Source of the DNA: CAZJNX01 sp964547415
Lineage (GTDB): Bacteria > Pseudomonadota > Alphaproteobacteria > Rhizobiales > Amorphaceae
NCBI GenBank assembly: GCA_964547415.1
Contig: CAZJNX010000087.1
Location: forward strand, 1-18,596
Length of the DNA stretch: 18,596 nucleotides
Reading direction: 5' to 3'
Shown: in pieces, positions 1-7,359 of the stretch
How the letters are laid out: each line of letters begins with the position of its first letter
Position numbering within the stretch: the stretch's first letter is position 1
The notes under the pieces: model-generated
Database searches by the model: none
The model's input: the letters and a program-made list of their open reading frames with translations, nothing else
Told to the model about the DNA's origin: nothing
Position numbers and translations under genes: made by a program

Positions 1-195
1 CACGACGACGCCCTCGATATTCAGTCGGTTGAGCTCGCGCCGCATGGCGTCCACGGCGGCCTGGTCGGCGGCCTTCTCGTCGCCCCGCCCGCGCAGCCGC
101 GCCGCGGCGACGGCCGCCCGCTCGGTCACGCGCATCACCTCCACGGTGAGCACGCGGTCGAGCGCGTTGACCGGGTTCGAGCCTTCTCGGATCAT
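1..195 (-). CDS. glpX: GlpX-type class II fructose-1,6-bisphosphatase, N-terminal fragment
   Basis: This is the first 65 codons of a gene that continues beyond the left edge. The start ATG (195-193) is preceded by an AGGAGAGG-type ribosome binding site. The protein contains LDRVLTVEVMRVTERAA, then RLRGRGDEKAADQAAVDAMR and LNRLNIEGVVV, which is the conserved N-terminus of GlpX-family enzymes. GlpX hydrolyses fructose 1,6-bisphosphate to fructose 6-phosphate in the cytoplasm for gluconeogenesis or the Calvin cycle; in some relatives it also acts on sedoheptulose bisphosphate. Full-length members are about 320-330 residues, so the metal-binding and catalytic residues are outside the window. It lies 194 bp downstream of hom on the same strand, the usual hom-glpX order in alphaproteobacteria. 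Family assignment is firm; exact substrate range cannot be read from this fragment. Confidence 0.93.
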   Translation of the reverse strand, partial: MIREGSNPVNALDRVLTVEVMRVTERAAVAAARLRGRGDEKAADQAAVDAMRRELNRLNIEGVVV

Positions 196-389
196 CTCGC
201 CTCTCCTCGCTCCGGCGCCGGCCGCGCCGGAAGAAACCCAACCGATCACCGGCAGTGGCCGAAGGACGCAGTCGGCGTCAAGCGGCGCCTCCCCCCGCGG
301 GCGGCATGGCTGTCCCGGCGCGGCGGCGGGGGCGGCCGGCCCGGGCGGCGGATCCCGTTGGCGCGCAAGGCGTTGCCGCGCCCTTGCCT

Positions 390-1703
390 TCAGGCGTCGT
401 CGATCCGGATGACGCGCGGGGCGGAGGCGATGACGCCCGCGTCCGCGATGGCGGCGAGCGCCCGGGCGACGGCCCGCTCGGTGGCGCGGTAGGTGACGAG
501 GATGACGGTCTGGACCGGCGCCGGGTCGCCCGCCCCGCGCTCCACCGGCGGATCGCGCTGGACGATGCTTTCGAGCGAGATGCCCTCCCCGCCCATGGCA
601 CCGGCGATCGCCGCGAAGGCGCCGGGCCGGTCCTCCACCGCGAGGCGGACGTAGAAGGCGCCCACGTGGCCGGCGATGTCGGCCCGCTGGAACGGGGACA
701 GCGCCGCCGCGGGCCGGCCGAGGGGCGGGCGCACGATGCCCGCCGCCACGTCCACGAGGTCGGACAGGACCGCGCTCGCGGTGGCATCGCCCCCCGCCCC
801 CGCGCCCGACAGCACGATCTCGCCCGCCGCCTCGCCGGTGAACGACACCGCGTTGAGGACGCCCGCCGTCTCGGCGAGGCCCGTGCCGCGGCGCACCATC
901 GTCGGGTGGACGCGCTGGTCGATCCCGTCCGCGGCGCGGGCGGCGATGCCGAGGAGCTTGATGCGGAAGCCGAGCTCGGCGGCCGCCTTGAGGTCGGCGG
1001 GCTCGATGGCGCGGATCCCCTCCACGTGGATCTCGTCGGCCGCGATCTCGGTGCCGAAGGCCATGGAGGTGAGGATCGCGAGCTTGTGGGCGGTGTCGTG
1101 GCCGTCCACGTCGAAGGTGGGGTCGGCCTCCGCGTAGCCGAGGCGCTGGGCATCGGCGAGGCAGGTGGCGAAGTCGAGGCCCTCCGCCTCCATGCGGGTG
1201 AGGATGTAGTTGCAGGTGCCGTTGAGGATGCCCTCCACCCGCACCACCGCATCGCCCGCCAGCGCGTCGCGCACGGTGCGAACGGCCGGGATGGCGCCCG
1301 CCACCGCCGCCTCGAGGGCGAGCATGACGCCCTTTTCCTCCGCCATCCGCGCAAGGCGCACCCCGTGGCGGGCGATCAGCGCCTTGTTGGCCGTGACGAC
1401 GGGCTTGCCGGCCCCGAGCGCCGCCTCGACGGCGCAAAGCGCCGGCCCCTCCTCCCCGCCGATGAGCTCCACCAGGACGTCGACGCCGCCGTCGCGGGCG
1501 AGGGCGACGGGGTCGGAAAAGAAGGGGACGGCCGAAAGGTCCACCCCCCGGTCGCGCGCGGCGTCCCGCGCCGACACGGCGGCGACGGCGACGGGCCGGC
1601 CCGCCCGGACGGCGATCGCCTCGCCGTTGGCCGCGAGGAGCCGCGCGAGGGCGGCGCCGACGGTGCCGAGACCCGCGATGCCGACGCGAAGGGGCGCGCT
1701 CAC
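390..1703 (-). CDS. hom: Homoserine dehydrogenase
   Basis: Predicted 437-residue NAD(P)-dependent homoserine dehydrogenase, reducing aspartate semialdehyde to homoserine for threonine and methionine synthesis. The dinucleotide-binding GLGTVG is at residues 11-16, TANKALIA around 104-111, and the substrate-binding and catalytic stretch GILNGTCNYIL (158-168) through DVDGHDTAHKL (198-208), with the probable catalytic lysine at 207. The last ~90 residues carry an ACT domain (FYVRLAVEDRPGAFAAIAGA), usually the site of allosteric feedback by threonine. Length is normal for the monofunctional Hom family; no aspartokinase domain is fused. The GTG start was chosen because a GGAGG lies 7 nt upstream and the protein then begins directly at the first beta strand. 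It is 110 bp downstream of the alaC-type gene and upstream of glpX, probably one transcript. Confidence 0.96.
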   Translation of the reverse strand: MSAPLRVGIAGLGTVGAALARLLAANGEAIAVRAGRPVAVAAVSARDAARDRGVDLSAVPFFSDPVALARDGGVDVLVELIGGEEGPALCAVEAALGAGKPVVTANKALIARHGVRLARMAEEKGVMLALEAAVAGAIPAVRTVRDALAGDAVVRVEGILNGTCNYILTRMEAEGLDFATCLADAQRLGYAEADPTFDVDGHDTAHKLAILTSMAFGTEIAADEIHVEGIRAIEPADLKAAAELGFRIKLLGIAARAADGIDQRVHPTMVRRGTGLAETAGVLNAVSFTGEAAGEIVLSGAGAGGDATASAVLSDLVDVAAGIVRPPLGRPAAALSPFQRADIAGHVGAFYVRLAVEDRPGAFAAIAGAMGGEGISLESIVQRDPPVERGAGDPAPVQTVILVTYRATERAVARALAAIADAGVIASAPRVIRIDDA

Positions 1704-1710
1704 GGCCGGG

Positions 1711-1715
1711 CCTCC
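1711..1715 (-). promoter_or_regulatory. Ribosome binding site fixing the GTG start of hom
   Basis: On the minus strand GGAGG ends 7 nt before a GTG codon at 1703-1701. No in-frame ATG lies close upstream, so this site decides the start of hom. Confidence 0.7.
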
Positions 1716-1813
1716 GGCTGTGGTCGGGCGGGCGCGCCGCGCCGCGCGGGCGCTGTCGGGTCGGTCATGGTCTCGTCCATCGGCTCTGCGGGTTTGTCGC
1801 CGCCCGTGGTCCC

Positions 1814-3028
1814 TCAGCGGGCTGCGGCGAGCGGCACCACGTTGTCGGCAACGTGGTGCCGCTCGAGGAAGCGGCGGATGTTGCGGGCGGCCTGGCGGAT
1901 GCGCTGCTCGTTCTCCACGAGGGCGATCCGCACGTGCCCGTCCCCGTGCTCGCCGAAGCCGATGCCCGGCGCGACGGCGACCTGCGCCTCCTCGAGCAGC
2001 GTCTTGGCGAAGGCAAGGCTGCCGGCCGCGCGGAACGGCTCGGGGATCGGCGCCCAGGCGAACATGGAGGCGGACGGCGAGGGGACGGCCCAGCCCGCCC
2101 GGCCGAAGGCGTCCACCAGCGTCTCGCGGCGGCCGCGGTAGGTGTCGCGGATCTCGGCGATCGCCCCGTCGCCCTCGTTGAGGGCGGTGGCCGCGGCGAC
2201 CTGGATCGGGGTGAAGGCGCCGTAGTCGAGGTAGGACTTGACGCGGGCGAGCGCCCCGAGGAGCCGCTCGTTGCCGACGGCGAAGCCGATCCGCCAGCCC
2301 GGCATGGAGAAGGTCTTGGACATGGAGGTGAACTCCACGGCCACCTCCCGCGCCCCCGGCACCTCGAGGATCGAGGGCGGCGCCTCCCCGTCGAAGTAGA
2401 TCTCCGCGTAGGCGAGGTCCGACAGGAGGAAGATGTCGTGCCGGCGGGCGAAGGCGACCACGTCGCGGTAGAAGTCCCGCGTCGCCGTCAGCGCCGAGGG
2501 GTTCGACGGGTAGCACAGGACGAGGGCGAGGGGCTTGGGAATCGAGTGGCGCACGGCCCGCTCGAGCGCGTCGAACAGCGCCGGCCCCGGCTCGGCCGGC
2601 ACCGATCGGACCGCGCCGCCCGCCATCAGGAAGCCGAAGGCGTGGATCGGGTAGGAGGGGTTCGGCGTCAGCACCACGTCGCCCGGCGCGGTGATCGCCT
2701 GGGCCATGTTGGCGAAGCCTTCCTTGGAGCCGAGGGTGACGACCACCTCCCGGTCCGCGTCGAGGGAAACGCCGAAGCGGCGACCGTAGTAGGCGGCCTG
2801 GGCACGGCGCAGGCCCGCGATGCCCTTGGAGGCGGAATAGCGGTCCGTGCGCGGGCGGCCCACCGTCTCCACCAGCTTGTCGACGATGAAGCGCGGGGTC
2901 GGCAGGTCCGGGTTGCCCATGCCGAGGTCCACGATGTCCTCGCCCGCGGCCCGCGCGGCGGCCTTGAGGCGGTTCACTTCCTCGAAGACGTAGGGCGGCA
3001 GGCGGCGGATCTTGTGGAACTGGTTCAT
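1814..3028 (-). CDS. alaC: AlaC/YfdZ-type PLP aminotransferase (often annotated LL-diaminopimelate aminotransferase)
   Basis: Predicted 404-residue fold-type I, PLP-dependent aminotransferase. It opens with FHKIRRLPPYVFEEVNRLKA, very close to E. coli AlaC, and contains DLGMGNPDLPTP (34-45), SKGIAGLRRA (67-76), TLGSKEGFANM (98-108), TPNPSYPIHAFG (121-132), YPSNPSA (173-179), SDLAYAEI (203-210) and the PLP-lysine segment SMSKTFSMPGWRIGF with Lys238. AlaC uses pyruvate/glutamate to make alanine; close relatives in this clade are frequently called LL-diaminopimelate aminotransferase, which sequence alone does not prove. A second ATG three codons upstream (3037) is possible, but the family start matches 3028. 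No strong Shine-Dalgarno is visible at either. It is the first recognisable gene of an alaC-hom-glpX run; a TTGACC at 3091-3086 may be part of its promoter. Confidence 0.9.
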   Translation of the reverse strand: MNQFHKIRRLPPYVFEEVNRLKAAARAAGEDIVDLGMGNPDLPTPRFIVDKLVETVGRPRTDRYSASKGIAGLRRAQAAYYGRRFGVSLDADREVVVTLGSKEGFANMAQAITAPGDVVLTPNPSYPIHAFGFLMAGGAVRSVPAEPGPALFDALERAVRHSIPKPLALVLCYPSNPSALTATRDFYRDVVAFARRHDIFLLSDLAYAEIYFDGEAPPSILEVPGAREVAVEFTSMSKTFSMPGWRIGFAVGNERLLGALARVKSYLDYGAFTPIQVAAATALNEGDGAIAEIRDTYRGRRETLVDAFGRAGWAVPSPSASMFAWAPIPEPFRAAGSLAFAKTLLEEAQVAVAPGIGFGEHGDGHVRIALVENEQRIRQAARNIRRFLERHHVADNVVPLAAAR

Positions 3029-3214
3029 GGGGTTCATCCGGGTTCGGCCGGTCGGGCCAACGGTGGTCGATGAAGCCGGCGCAAAGGTCAAGGGGGATCG
3101 CACGCACCCCGGCCAGCCCGGGAGAAGCCCTGGCGGCCCGGCGCGCGCGCGCCGCCCCCACGATGGAACCGGCGACGCCTTAAGGAAAGGTTTTGCGTCG
3201 GCCGGCCCGAGACA

Positions 3215-3664
3215 CTACTGAGGAGCGAGTGGAGCGCCCGCGCGGCCGCTCGCCTCGATGGCGCGCCGCGCCTCGGCCTCGTGGGTGGCCGCCCGGGCCC
3301 TCAGTGCCGTCGCGTTCGACGGCGCGGCGAGGGCCCGTCCGGCCGCCCCCTCGACGCGTGCGCCGCGGGCGGCGAGGCGCCCCTCGGCGGCGACCACCTC
3401 CTCCACCGGGCGATAGCGGCCCGGCGCGTTCCCGGGGGTGAGGAGCACGTTGGGGTAGCCGTCGGCGTCGTGGGTGGCGACGGGGCCGGGCGTCACGGGC
3501 GCGGCTCGCGGCTCGAACAGCGGGGCGCCGGGCTCGGCCGTGCAGGCGGCGAGCGGGGCCGCCGCCACGAGGGCGAGGACCGCGATGCGCCGCGACGGGC
3601 GCCGCGGTGCCGGTCGAACGGGCCGGGAAGGCCGCGCGGGGCGGCAGGCGTCCGCCCCGCTCAA
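3215..3664 (-). CDS. Small probable lipoprotein, unknown function, start uncertain
   Basis: An open frame whose C-terminal ~125 residues look like a real exported protein: basic residues RRPSRR, a hydrophobic segment IAVLALVAAAPLAAC, a lipobox (LAAC, cysteine codon 3544-3542), then a Pro/Ala-rich linker, DGYPNVLLTPGNAPGRY, and an Ala/Arg-rich helix (VEEVVAAEGRLAARGARVEG). Short lipoproteins with a YPN-type motif after the lipobox occur in alphaproteobacteria, but I do not recognise a named family. No ATG or GTG precedes the signal peptide at the proper distance. The coordinates use an in-frame TTG at 3664, which would leave an unusually long 26-residue lead before the hydrophobic core. The gene lies head-to-head with phaC and upstream of alaC. 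Function is unknown. Confidence 0.6.
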   Translation of the reverse strand: MSGADACRPARPSRPVRPAPRRPSRRIAVLALVAAAPLAACTAEPGAPLFEPRAAPVTPGPVATHDADGYPNVLLTPGNAPGRYRPVEEVVAAEGRLAARGARVEGAAGRALAAPSNATALRARAATHEAEARRAIEASGRAGAPLAPQ

Positions 3665-3732
3665 CAGACCGCTCCGTCGCGGAGGGCGCCGCGGCGGCCC
3701 CTGCGGCAGGGCCGCTGGGACCCCGTTTCGAT

Positions 3733-3742
3733 GGAAGAAGAG
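3733..3742 (+). promoter_or_regulatory. Candidate ribosome binding site for phaC
   Basis: The purine run GGAAGAAGAG ends 9 nt before the ATG at 3752. It overlaps an alternative in-frame ATG at 3731, which itself has no convincing purine run upstream. This favours the 3752 start. Confidence 0.4.
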
Positions 3743-3751
3743 CACGCCGTC

Positions 3752-5644
3752 ATGAACCGACCCGAAGCGAGCGAGAAGTGGACGAAGGCGGCCCCCGCCG
3801 GCGGCGGTGCCGCGCCCGGCGGAGCGCCGGCGCCCTCCGTGGATGGCCGTTCCGATCCCATCCTGCAATACATCATCGACAATCCGGAAGCCTTTGCGGA
3901 AAATCTCGCACGGATGGTGGAGCATTCCGGCAAGGCGATGGCCGTCTACCTCGCCCCCCTCGAGAAGGGCGAGGTGCGGGCGGACTACACGGCCGAACTC
4001 ACCGAGCTCGTCAAGACGCTGTCCCGCGTCGGCCAGTACTGGATGAGCGACCCGCACCGGGCCATGGAGGCGCAGACCCGGCTGTGGGCGGGCTACATGG
4101 ACCTTTACGGCGCGATGCTCCGGCGCATGACGGGCGAGCCGGTCCGCCCGGTCGCCGAGCCCGACCCGAAGGACAAGCGCTTCCGCGACGACGAGTGGTC
4201 GGAGAACCAGTTCTTCGACTTCCTGAAGCAGGCCTATCTCATCACCAGCCGCTGGGCCGAGTTCCTCGTCGATTCCGCCGACGAGCTCGACGAGCACACC
4301 CGCCACAAGGCGGCCTTCTACGTCCGGCAGCTGGTCAACGCCTTCTCCCCGTCGAACTTCGTGCTCACCAACCCCGAGCTGTTGCGCGAGACGGCCCAGT
4401 CGAACGCCGGCAACCTCGCCAAGGGCATGCAGATGCTCGCCGAGGACATGAAGCGGGGCGACGGCGAGTTACGCCTGCGGCAGACCGACCCGGACAAGTT
4501 CGAGGTCGGCCGCAACGTCGCCACCACGCCCGGCAAGGTGATCGCCCAGAACGACGTCCGCCAGCTGATCCAGTACGCCCCGTCGACGGAGAGGGTCCAC
4601 AAGACGCCGCTCCTCATCGTACCGCCGTGGATCAACAAGTTCTACATCCTCGACCTGACGCCGGAGAAGAGCCTGATCAAGTGGCTGGTGGACCAGGGGC
4701 ACACCGTGTTCGTGGTGTCCTGGGTCAACCCGGACGAGCGCCACGCCTCCAAGGACTTCGTGTCCTACATGAAGGAGGGGATCATCGAGAGCCTCGACGT
4801 GGTGGAGGAGGTGACCGGCGAGGACAGGGTCAACATCGTCGGCTACTGCGTGGGCGGCACGCTGCTCGGCATGACGCTCGCGCACCTTGCCAACGCCGGC
4901 GACCAGCGGATCAACACCGCCACCTTCCTGACCACCCAGGTGGACTTCACCCACGCCGGGGACCTCAAGGTCTTCGTCGATCAGGACCAGCTGCGCGTCC
5001 TCGAGGCGAAGATGAAGGAGAAGGGCTACCTCGAGGGCTCGCGGATGGCCAACGCCTTCAACATGCTGCGCTCCAACGAGCTGATCTGGCCCTACGTCGT
5101 CAACAACTACATCCTCGGCAAGGACCCGTTCCCGTTCGACCTCCTGTACTGGAACTCCGATTCGACGCGGATGCCCTGCGCGAATCACCTGTTCTACCTG
5201 CACAACTTCTATCTGACGAATCGCCTGGCGACCGGCGAGCTTCAGATCGACGGCAAGGCCCTCGACCTCGGCAAGGTGAAGGTGCCGGTCTACAACGTGG
5301 CGACGCGGGACGACCACATCGCCCCGGCGATCTCGGTCCTCAAGGGCCACCGCCTGTTCGGCGGCGAGGCGAAGTACGTGCTCGCGGGCTCGGGCCACAT
5401 CGCGGGCGTCGTCAATCCGCCGGCCAAGAAGAAATACCAGTTCTGGGAGGGCGGCCCGGTCGACGGCACCGTGGAGGACTTCGTGGCCGGCGCGCGGGAG
5501 CACCCCGGCTCCTGGTGGCCCGACTGGGACGCCTGGCTCCTCGCCCGTTCGCCGCACGAGGACGTGCCCGCCCGCGTCCCGGGCGGCGGCGTGCGCGCGC
5601 CGATCGAGGACGCGCCCGGCTCCTACGTGCGCCAGCGCTACTGA
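3752..5644 (+). CDS. phaC: Class I poly(3-hydroxyalkanoate) synthase
   Basis: Predicted 630-residue PhaC, which polymerises (R)-3-hydroxyacyl-CoA into storage polyester on cytoplasmic granules. After a Pro/Ala/Gly-rich N-terminal tail of about 35 residues comes the PhaC N domain (DDEWSENQFFDFLKQAY, FVLTNPELLRET, FEVGRNVATTPGKV), then the alpha/beta-hydrolase core (PPWINKFYILDL, DQGHTVFVVSWVNPD). The lipase-like box is GYCVGG with nucleophile Cys366; the remaining triad members are Asp521 (TRDDHIAP) and His549 (GSGHIAGVVNPP). The Asp-His spacing of 28 equals that of the Cupriavidus necator enzyme. Length and a single subunit with no adjacent phaE or phaR fit class I. An alternative ATG at 3731 would add seven residues. 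No phaA, phaB or phasin gene is in the window. The gene is transcribed away from the lipoprotein ORF. Confidence 0.96.
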   Translation: MNRPEASEKWTKAAPAGGGAAPGGAPAPSVDGRSDPILQYIIDNPEAFAENLARMVEHSGKAMAVYLAPLEKGEVRADYTAELTELVKTLSRVGQYWMSDPHRAMEAQTRLWAGYMDLYGAMLRRMTGEPVRPVAEPDPKDKRFRDDEWSENQFFDFLKQAYLITSRWAEFLVDSADELDEHTRHKAAFYVRQLVNAFSPSNFVLTNPELLRETAQSNAGNLAKGMQMLAEDMKRGDGELRLRQTDPDKFEVGRNVATTPGKVIAQNDVRQLIQYAPSTERVHKTPLLIVPPWINKFYILDLTPEKSLIKWLVDQGHTVFVVSWVNPDERHASKDFVSYMKEGIIESLDVVEEVTGEDRVNIVGYCVGGTLLGMTLAHLANAGDQRINTATFLTTQVDFTHAGDLKVFVDQDQLRVLEAKMKEKGYLEGSRMANAFNMLRSNELIWPYVVNNYILGKDPFPFDLLYWNSDSTRMPCANHLFYLHNFYLTNRLATGELQIDGKALDLGKVKVPVYNVATRDDHIAPAISVLKGHRLFGGEAKYVLAGSGHIAGVVNPPAKKKYQFWEGGPVDGTVEDFVAGAREHPGSWWPDWDAWLLARSPHEDVPARVPGGGVRAPIEDAPGSYVRQRY

Positions 5645-5718
5645 GGCCTCCTCCCCCGTCCGCCTGCGTCATTGGCGCCCGCTTCCGGAACGGCGGCGGC
5701 TGGCGCCGCATTGCCGGA

Positions 5719-5746
5719 TTGACACCCGCCGAAATGGAATTAGAAA
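5719..5746 (+). promoter_or_regulatory. hip: Candidate sigma-70 promoter of the HiPIP gene
   Basis: A perfect TTGACA (5719-5724) is followed after 16 nt by TAGAAA (5741-5746), a 4/6 match to the -10 consensus. The stretch around it is conspicuously AT-richer than the flanking DNA. It sits 75-100 bp upstream of the HiPIP start, so the gene need not depend on phaC transcription. Start-site mapping is not available from sequence. Confidence 0.5.
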
Positions 5747-5820
5747 TGTTCCAGGGTGGCGTGACCACCCCGGGTGTCGCCGCTTCGGCGGCGGCCGACC
5801 AGGAAACACGGGATATCGAG

Positions 5821-6081
5821 ATGAGCGATTCTCAGAAGACGTTCTCGCGCCGGACGGTGCTGATCGGCGGCACGGCCGCCATGGCCGCGGCCGGCCTCGC
5901 CGGCACCGCGCGCGCCCAGGACAAGATCGCCCAGGAAGCGGTCATGTACCAGGACCAGCCGAAGGGCGACCAGCGCTGCGACAACTGCCTGCACTGGCAG
6001 CCGCCGAACGCGTGCGCCATCGTCGCGGGCGAGATCGCGCCCGAGGGCTGGTGCGGCGTGTGGGCGCCCCAGTCCTCCTGA
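5821..6081 (+). CDS. hip: High-potential iron-sulfur protein (HiPIP), Tat-exported
   Basis: An 86-residue precursor. Residues 9-32 form a twin-arginine signal peptide (SRRTVLIGG, hydrophobic run, ARA cleavage before Gln33), exporting the folded protein to the periplasm. The mature part of about 54 residues has four cysteines, C53, C56, C65 and C78, which would ligate one [4Fe-4S] cluster. The segment from C65 to W81 fits the HiPIP signature C-x6-I-x3-G-W-C-x2-W exactly. HiPIPs are soluble electron carriers cycling between the 3+ and 2+ states, delivering electrons from bc1-type complexes to reaction centres or terminal oxidases; the partner here is not visible. The mature protein is at the small end for the family. 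The start is the ATG directly before the Tat region; the ribosome binding site (AGGAAA, about 15 nt away) is weak. It is bracketed by its own promoter-like sequence and terminator. Confidence 0.95.
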   Translation: MSDSQKTFSRRTVLIGGTAAMAAAGLAGTARAQDKIAQEAVMYQDQPKGDQRCDNCLHWQPPNACAIVAGEIAPEGWCGVWAPQSS

Positions 6082-6107
6082 CGCGATCCCGCCTGCGGGA
6101 CGAAAAT

Positions 6108-6135
6108 GGGGTCGGCGGTTCGCCGGCCCCTTTTT
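6108..6135. terminator. Rho-independent, probably bidirectional terminator
   Basis: A 10-bp stem (6108-6117 with 6121-6130, one G-T wobble) closes a 3-nt loop and is followed by TTTTT (6131-6135). On the other strand the same hairpin is followed by A and then TTTT (6106-6103). It lies between the convergent HiPIP and DUF2165 genes and could end both transcripts. Confidence 0.88.
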
Positions 6136-6229
6136 CGTTCCGGCACCGCCTTCCTTCGGGAAGCCTCGCCCGGGTCCGGCGGCCCCCGCGGCGCCCGCCT
6201 CCGCCGGTCCGTCGGGCACTGGCCCCGGC

Positions 6230-6736
6230 TCAGACCTCCCGCATCTCCCCGTCGGTGTCCATCAGGATGTAGATGCCGGCGATCAGCATGGTGGCGTAAT
6301 AGAAGAAGGCGGCAGGCTGGCCGTTCCACCCGTCCGATCGCCACATGTGGAACCATTCGCCGCCCACCACCACGAATCCGACGAACCACACGAGAAAGCC
6401 GAGCGAGATCCCGACGGGGACGAACCCCTTGGCCCGGCGAAACCGCGCCTTCGAGGCCGCCAGCGACCGGGTCATGGCGACGGCGCCGAACAGGAAGGCG
6501 AGGCCCGTCAGCGCCTGGAACAGGATCACGAGGGCGAAGGCCGTGCGCTGCAGCACCGGGTTGGTCACCGCCCGCCAGGCGAGGTCCGGATCGTTCCCCA
6601 CGGTGTCAATGGACATCACCCGCTGCAGGAAGAACCAGTTGGTCTGGTAGTCGAGGACGTTGCCGATCGCCGACAGGAGGGCGAACAGCCCGAGGCCAGC
6701 GGCCAGCACGACCTTGGAAAAGCGGACGGAAATCAT
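6230..6736 (-). CDS. DUF2165 family small integral membrane protein
   Basis: Predicted 168 residues with four membrane segments at about 8-29, 65-88, 104-125 and 142-160. The pattern GNVLDYQTNWFFLQRVMSID, then a PxLQRxAF helix, RRAKGFVPVGISLGFLVWF, VVGGEWFHMWRSDGWNGQ and FFYYATMLIAGIYILM is that of DUF2165, a family of small inner-membrane proteins with no established function. Length is normal. The start is the only ATG close to the first helix; only a weak GAGAG-type ribosome binding site is seen. It is monocistronic, convergent with the HiPIP gene across the terminator, and transcribed away from the GC-rich gap before cobU. I assign no function. Confidence 0.85.
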   Translation of the reverse strand: MISVRFSKVVLAAGLGLFALLSAIGNVLDYQTNWFFLQRVMSIDTVGNDPDLAWRAVTNPVLQRTAFALVILFQALTGLAFLFGAVAMTRSLAASKARFRRAKGFVPVGISLGFLVWFVGFVVVGGEWFHMWRSDGWNGQPAAFFYYATMLIAGIYILMDTDGEMREV

Positions 6737-7087
6737 CGGATGGGCGCTCTCGCTGCAGGATCGTCCGGGGCGATGAAGGGGCTTTCCGGCCCCCGCCCGC
6801 CGACGGGCCGCACGGCGCCCCGCGAGGCGACGGCGGGCGGCCCCCGGACCGGCCCACACATCAGCACCGCCGCCCCTCGGGACGCAAGCCGCACGCCGAC
6901 ACCGGCGTTCCTTTCGCGCCCACGACCCCGCCGGTCTCCACGGGCGCCACGCCTTTGCCGCGGCCACCCCGGCCCGAACCGGACGGACCGGCATCCGGTC
7001 CGGGCTCGACAGCCGGCGGCCGGGCGGAACGGGCGAGGCCCCGTCCGCCGCCGGTCGGGGCGAACGGCACGCGCCCGACCGCGACGG

Positions 7088-7109
7088 ACGGGACCGTCGA
7101 GGGTCCCGT
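7088..7109 (+). other. Perfect 8-bp hairpin in the cobU leader
   Basis: ACGGGACC (7088-7095) pairs with GGTCCCGT (7102-7109) around a 6-nt loop. There is no T-tract after it, so it is not a standard terminator. It sits about 250 bp upstream of cobU. Confidence 0.45.
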
Positions 7110-7121
7110 GCGAGGCCGACC

Positions 7122-7148
7122 GGGGGCCGGGGCCGGGCCGGGGCCGGG
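7122..7148 (+). repeat. G-tract array (G-quadruplex-forming pattern)
   Basis: Five G-runs of lengths 5, 4, 3, 4 and 3 are separated each time by CC. This satisfies the usual G3+N1-7 four-repeat rule for an intramolecular G-quadruplex on the plus strand, 212 bp upstream of the cobU start. Whether it folds, or forms GC duplex instead, cannot be told from sequence. Confidence 0.55.
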
Positions 7149-7359
7149 CACGCCCCGCGGGGCCGCTTTCGCGCGCGTCCTTCGAGCGGCCGCACTTGCC
7201 GAGGGGCGGCCCCTTGCGGGGCGGACGGCGCGGTGACAGACGGGGAAGCGAAGCGGACCCGCCCACCGGGCGTGGCGGCCGCGACGGAACAAGACCTTGC
7301 CGGCGAGGGCTCGAAGGGACGATGCGTCCGGGAGCGGCCGGCGGCGGAAGGGCGGCGGG

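Larger units (their letters stand above)
6737..7359. other. Non-coding, extremely GC-rich gap between DUF2165 and cobU
   Basis: Open frames cross this stretch on both strands, but they are low-complexity Arg/Pro/Gly/Ala translations with no recognisable domain, as expected from high GC. It holds perfect hairpins at 6984-7002 (8-bp stem, 3-nt loop) and 7088-7109 (8-bp stem, 6-nt loop), and a G-tract run at 7122-7148. I looked for a cobalamin riboswitch B12 box upstream of cobU and did not see one. Promoters for the two divergent genes must lie here but no clear -35/-10 pair stands out. Confidence 0.6.

Noticed and set aside
255..2141. Very long plus-strand open frames opposite hom and the aminotransferase gene
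   Set aside because: Their translations are Arg/Ala/Gly-rich with no domain; they mirror the GC-biased third positions of the minus-strand genes.
3029..3214. Full sigma-70 promoter for the alaC-type gene
   Set aside because: A TTGACC is present at 3091-3086 on the minus strand, but no acceptable -10 hexamer is found at 16-18 nt spacing.
3281..3751. Extended upstream start for phaC giving a 787-residue protein
   Set aside because: The extra ~157 residues are low-complexity Arg/Gly/Pro and overlap the opposite-strand lipoprotein; the PhaC family starts near 3752.
6737..7359. Cobalamin riboswitch upstream of cobU
   Set aside because: I could not find a B12 box or the conserved core on the plus strand; a covariance-model search would settle it.
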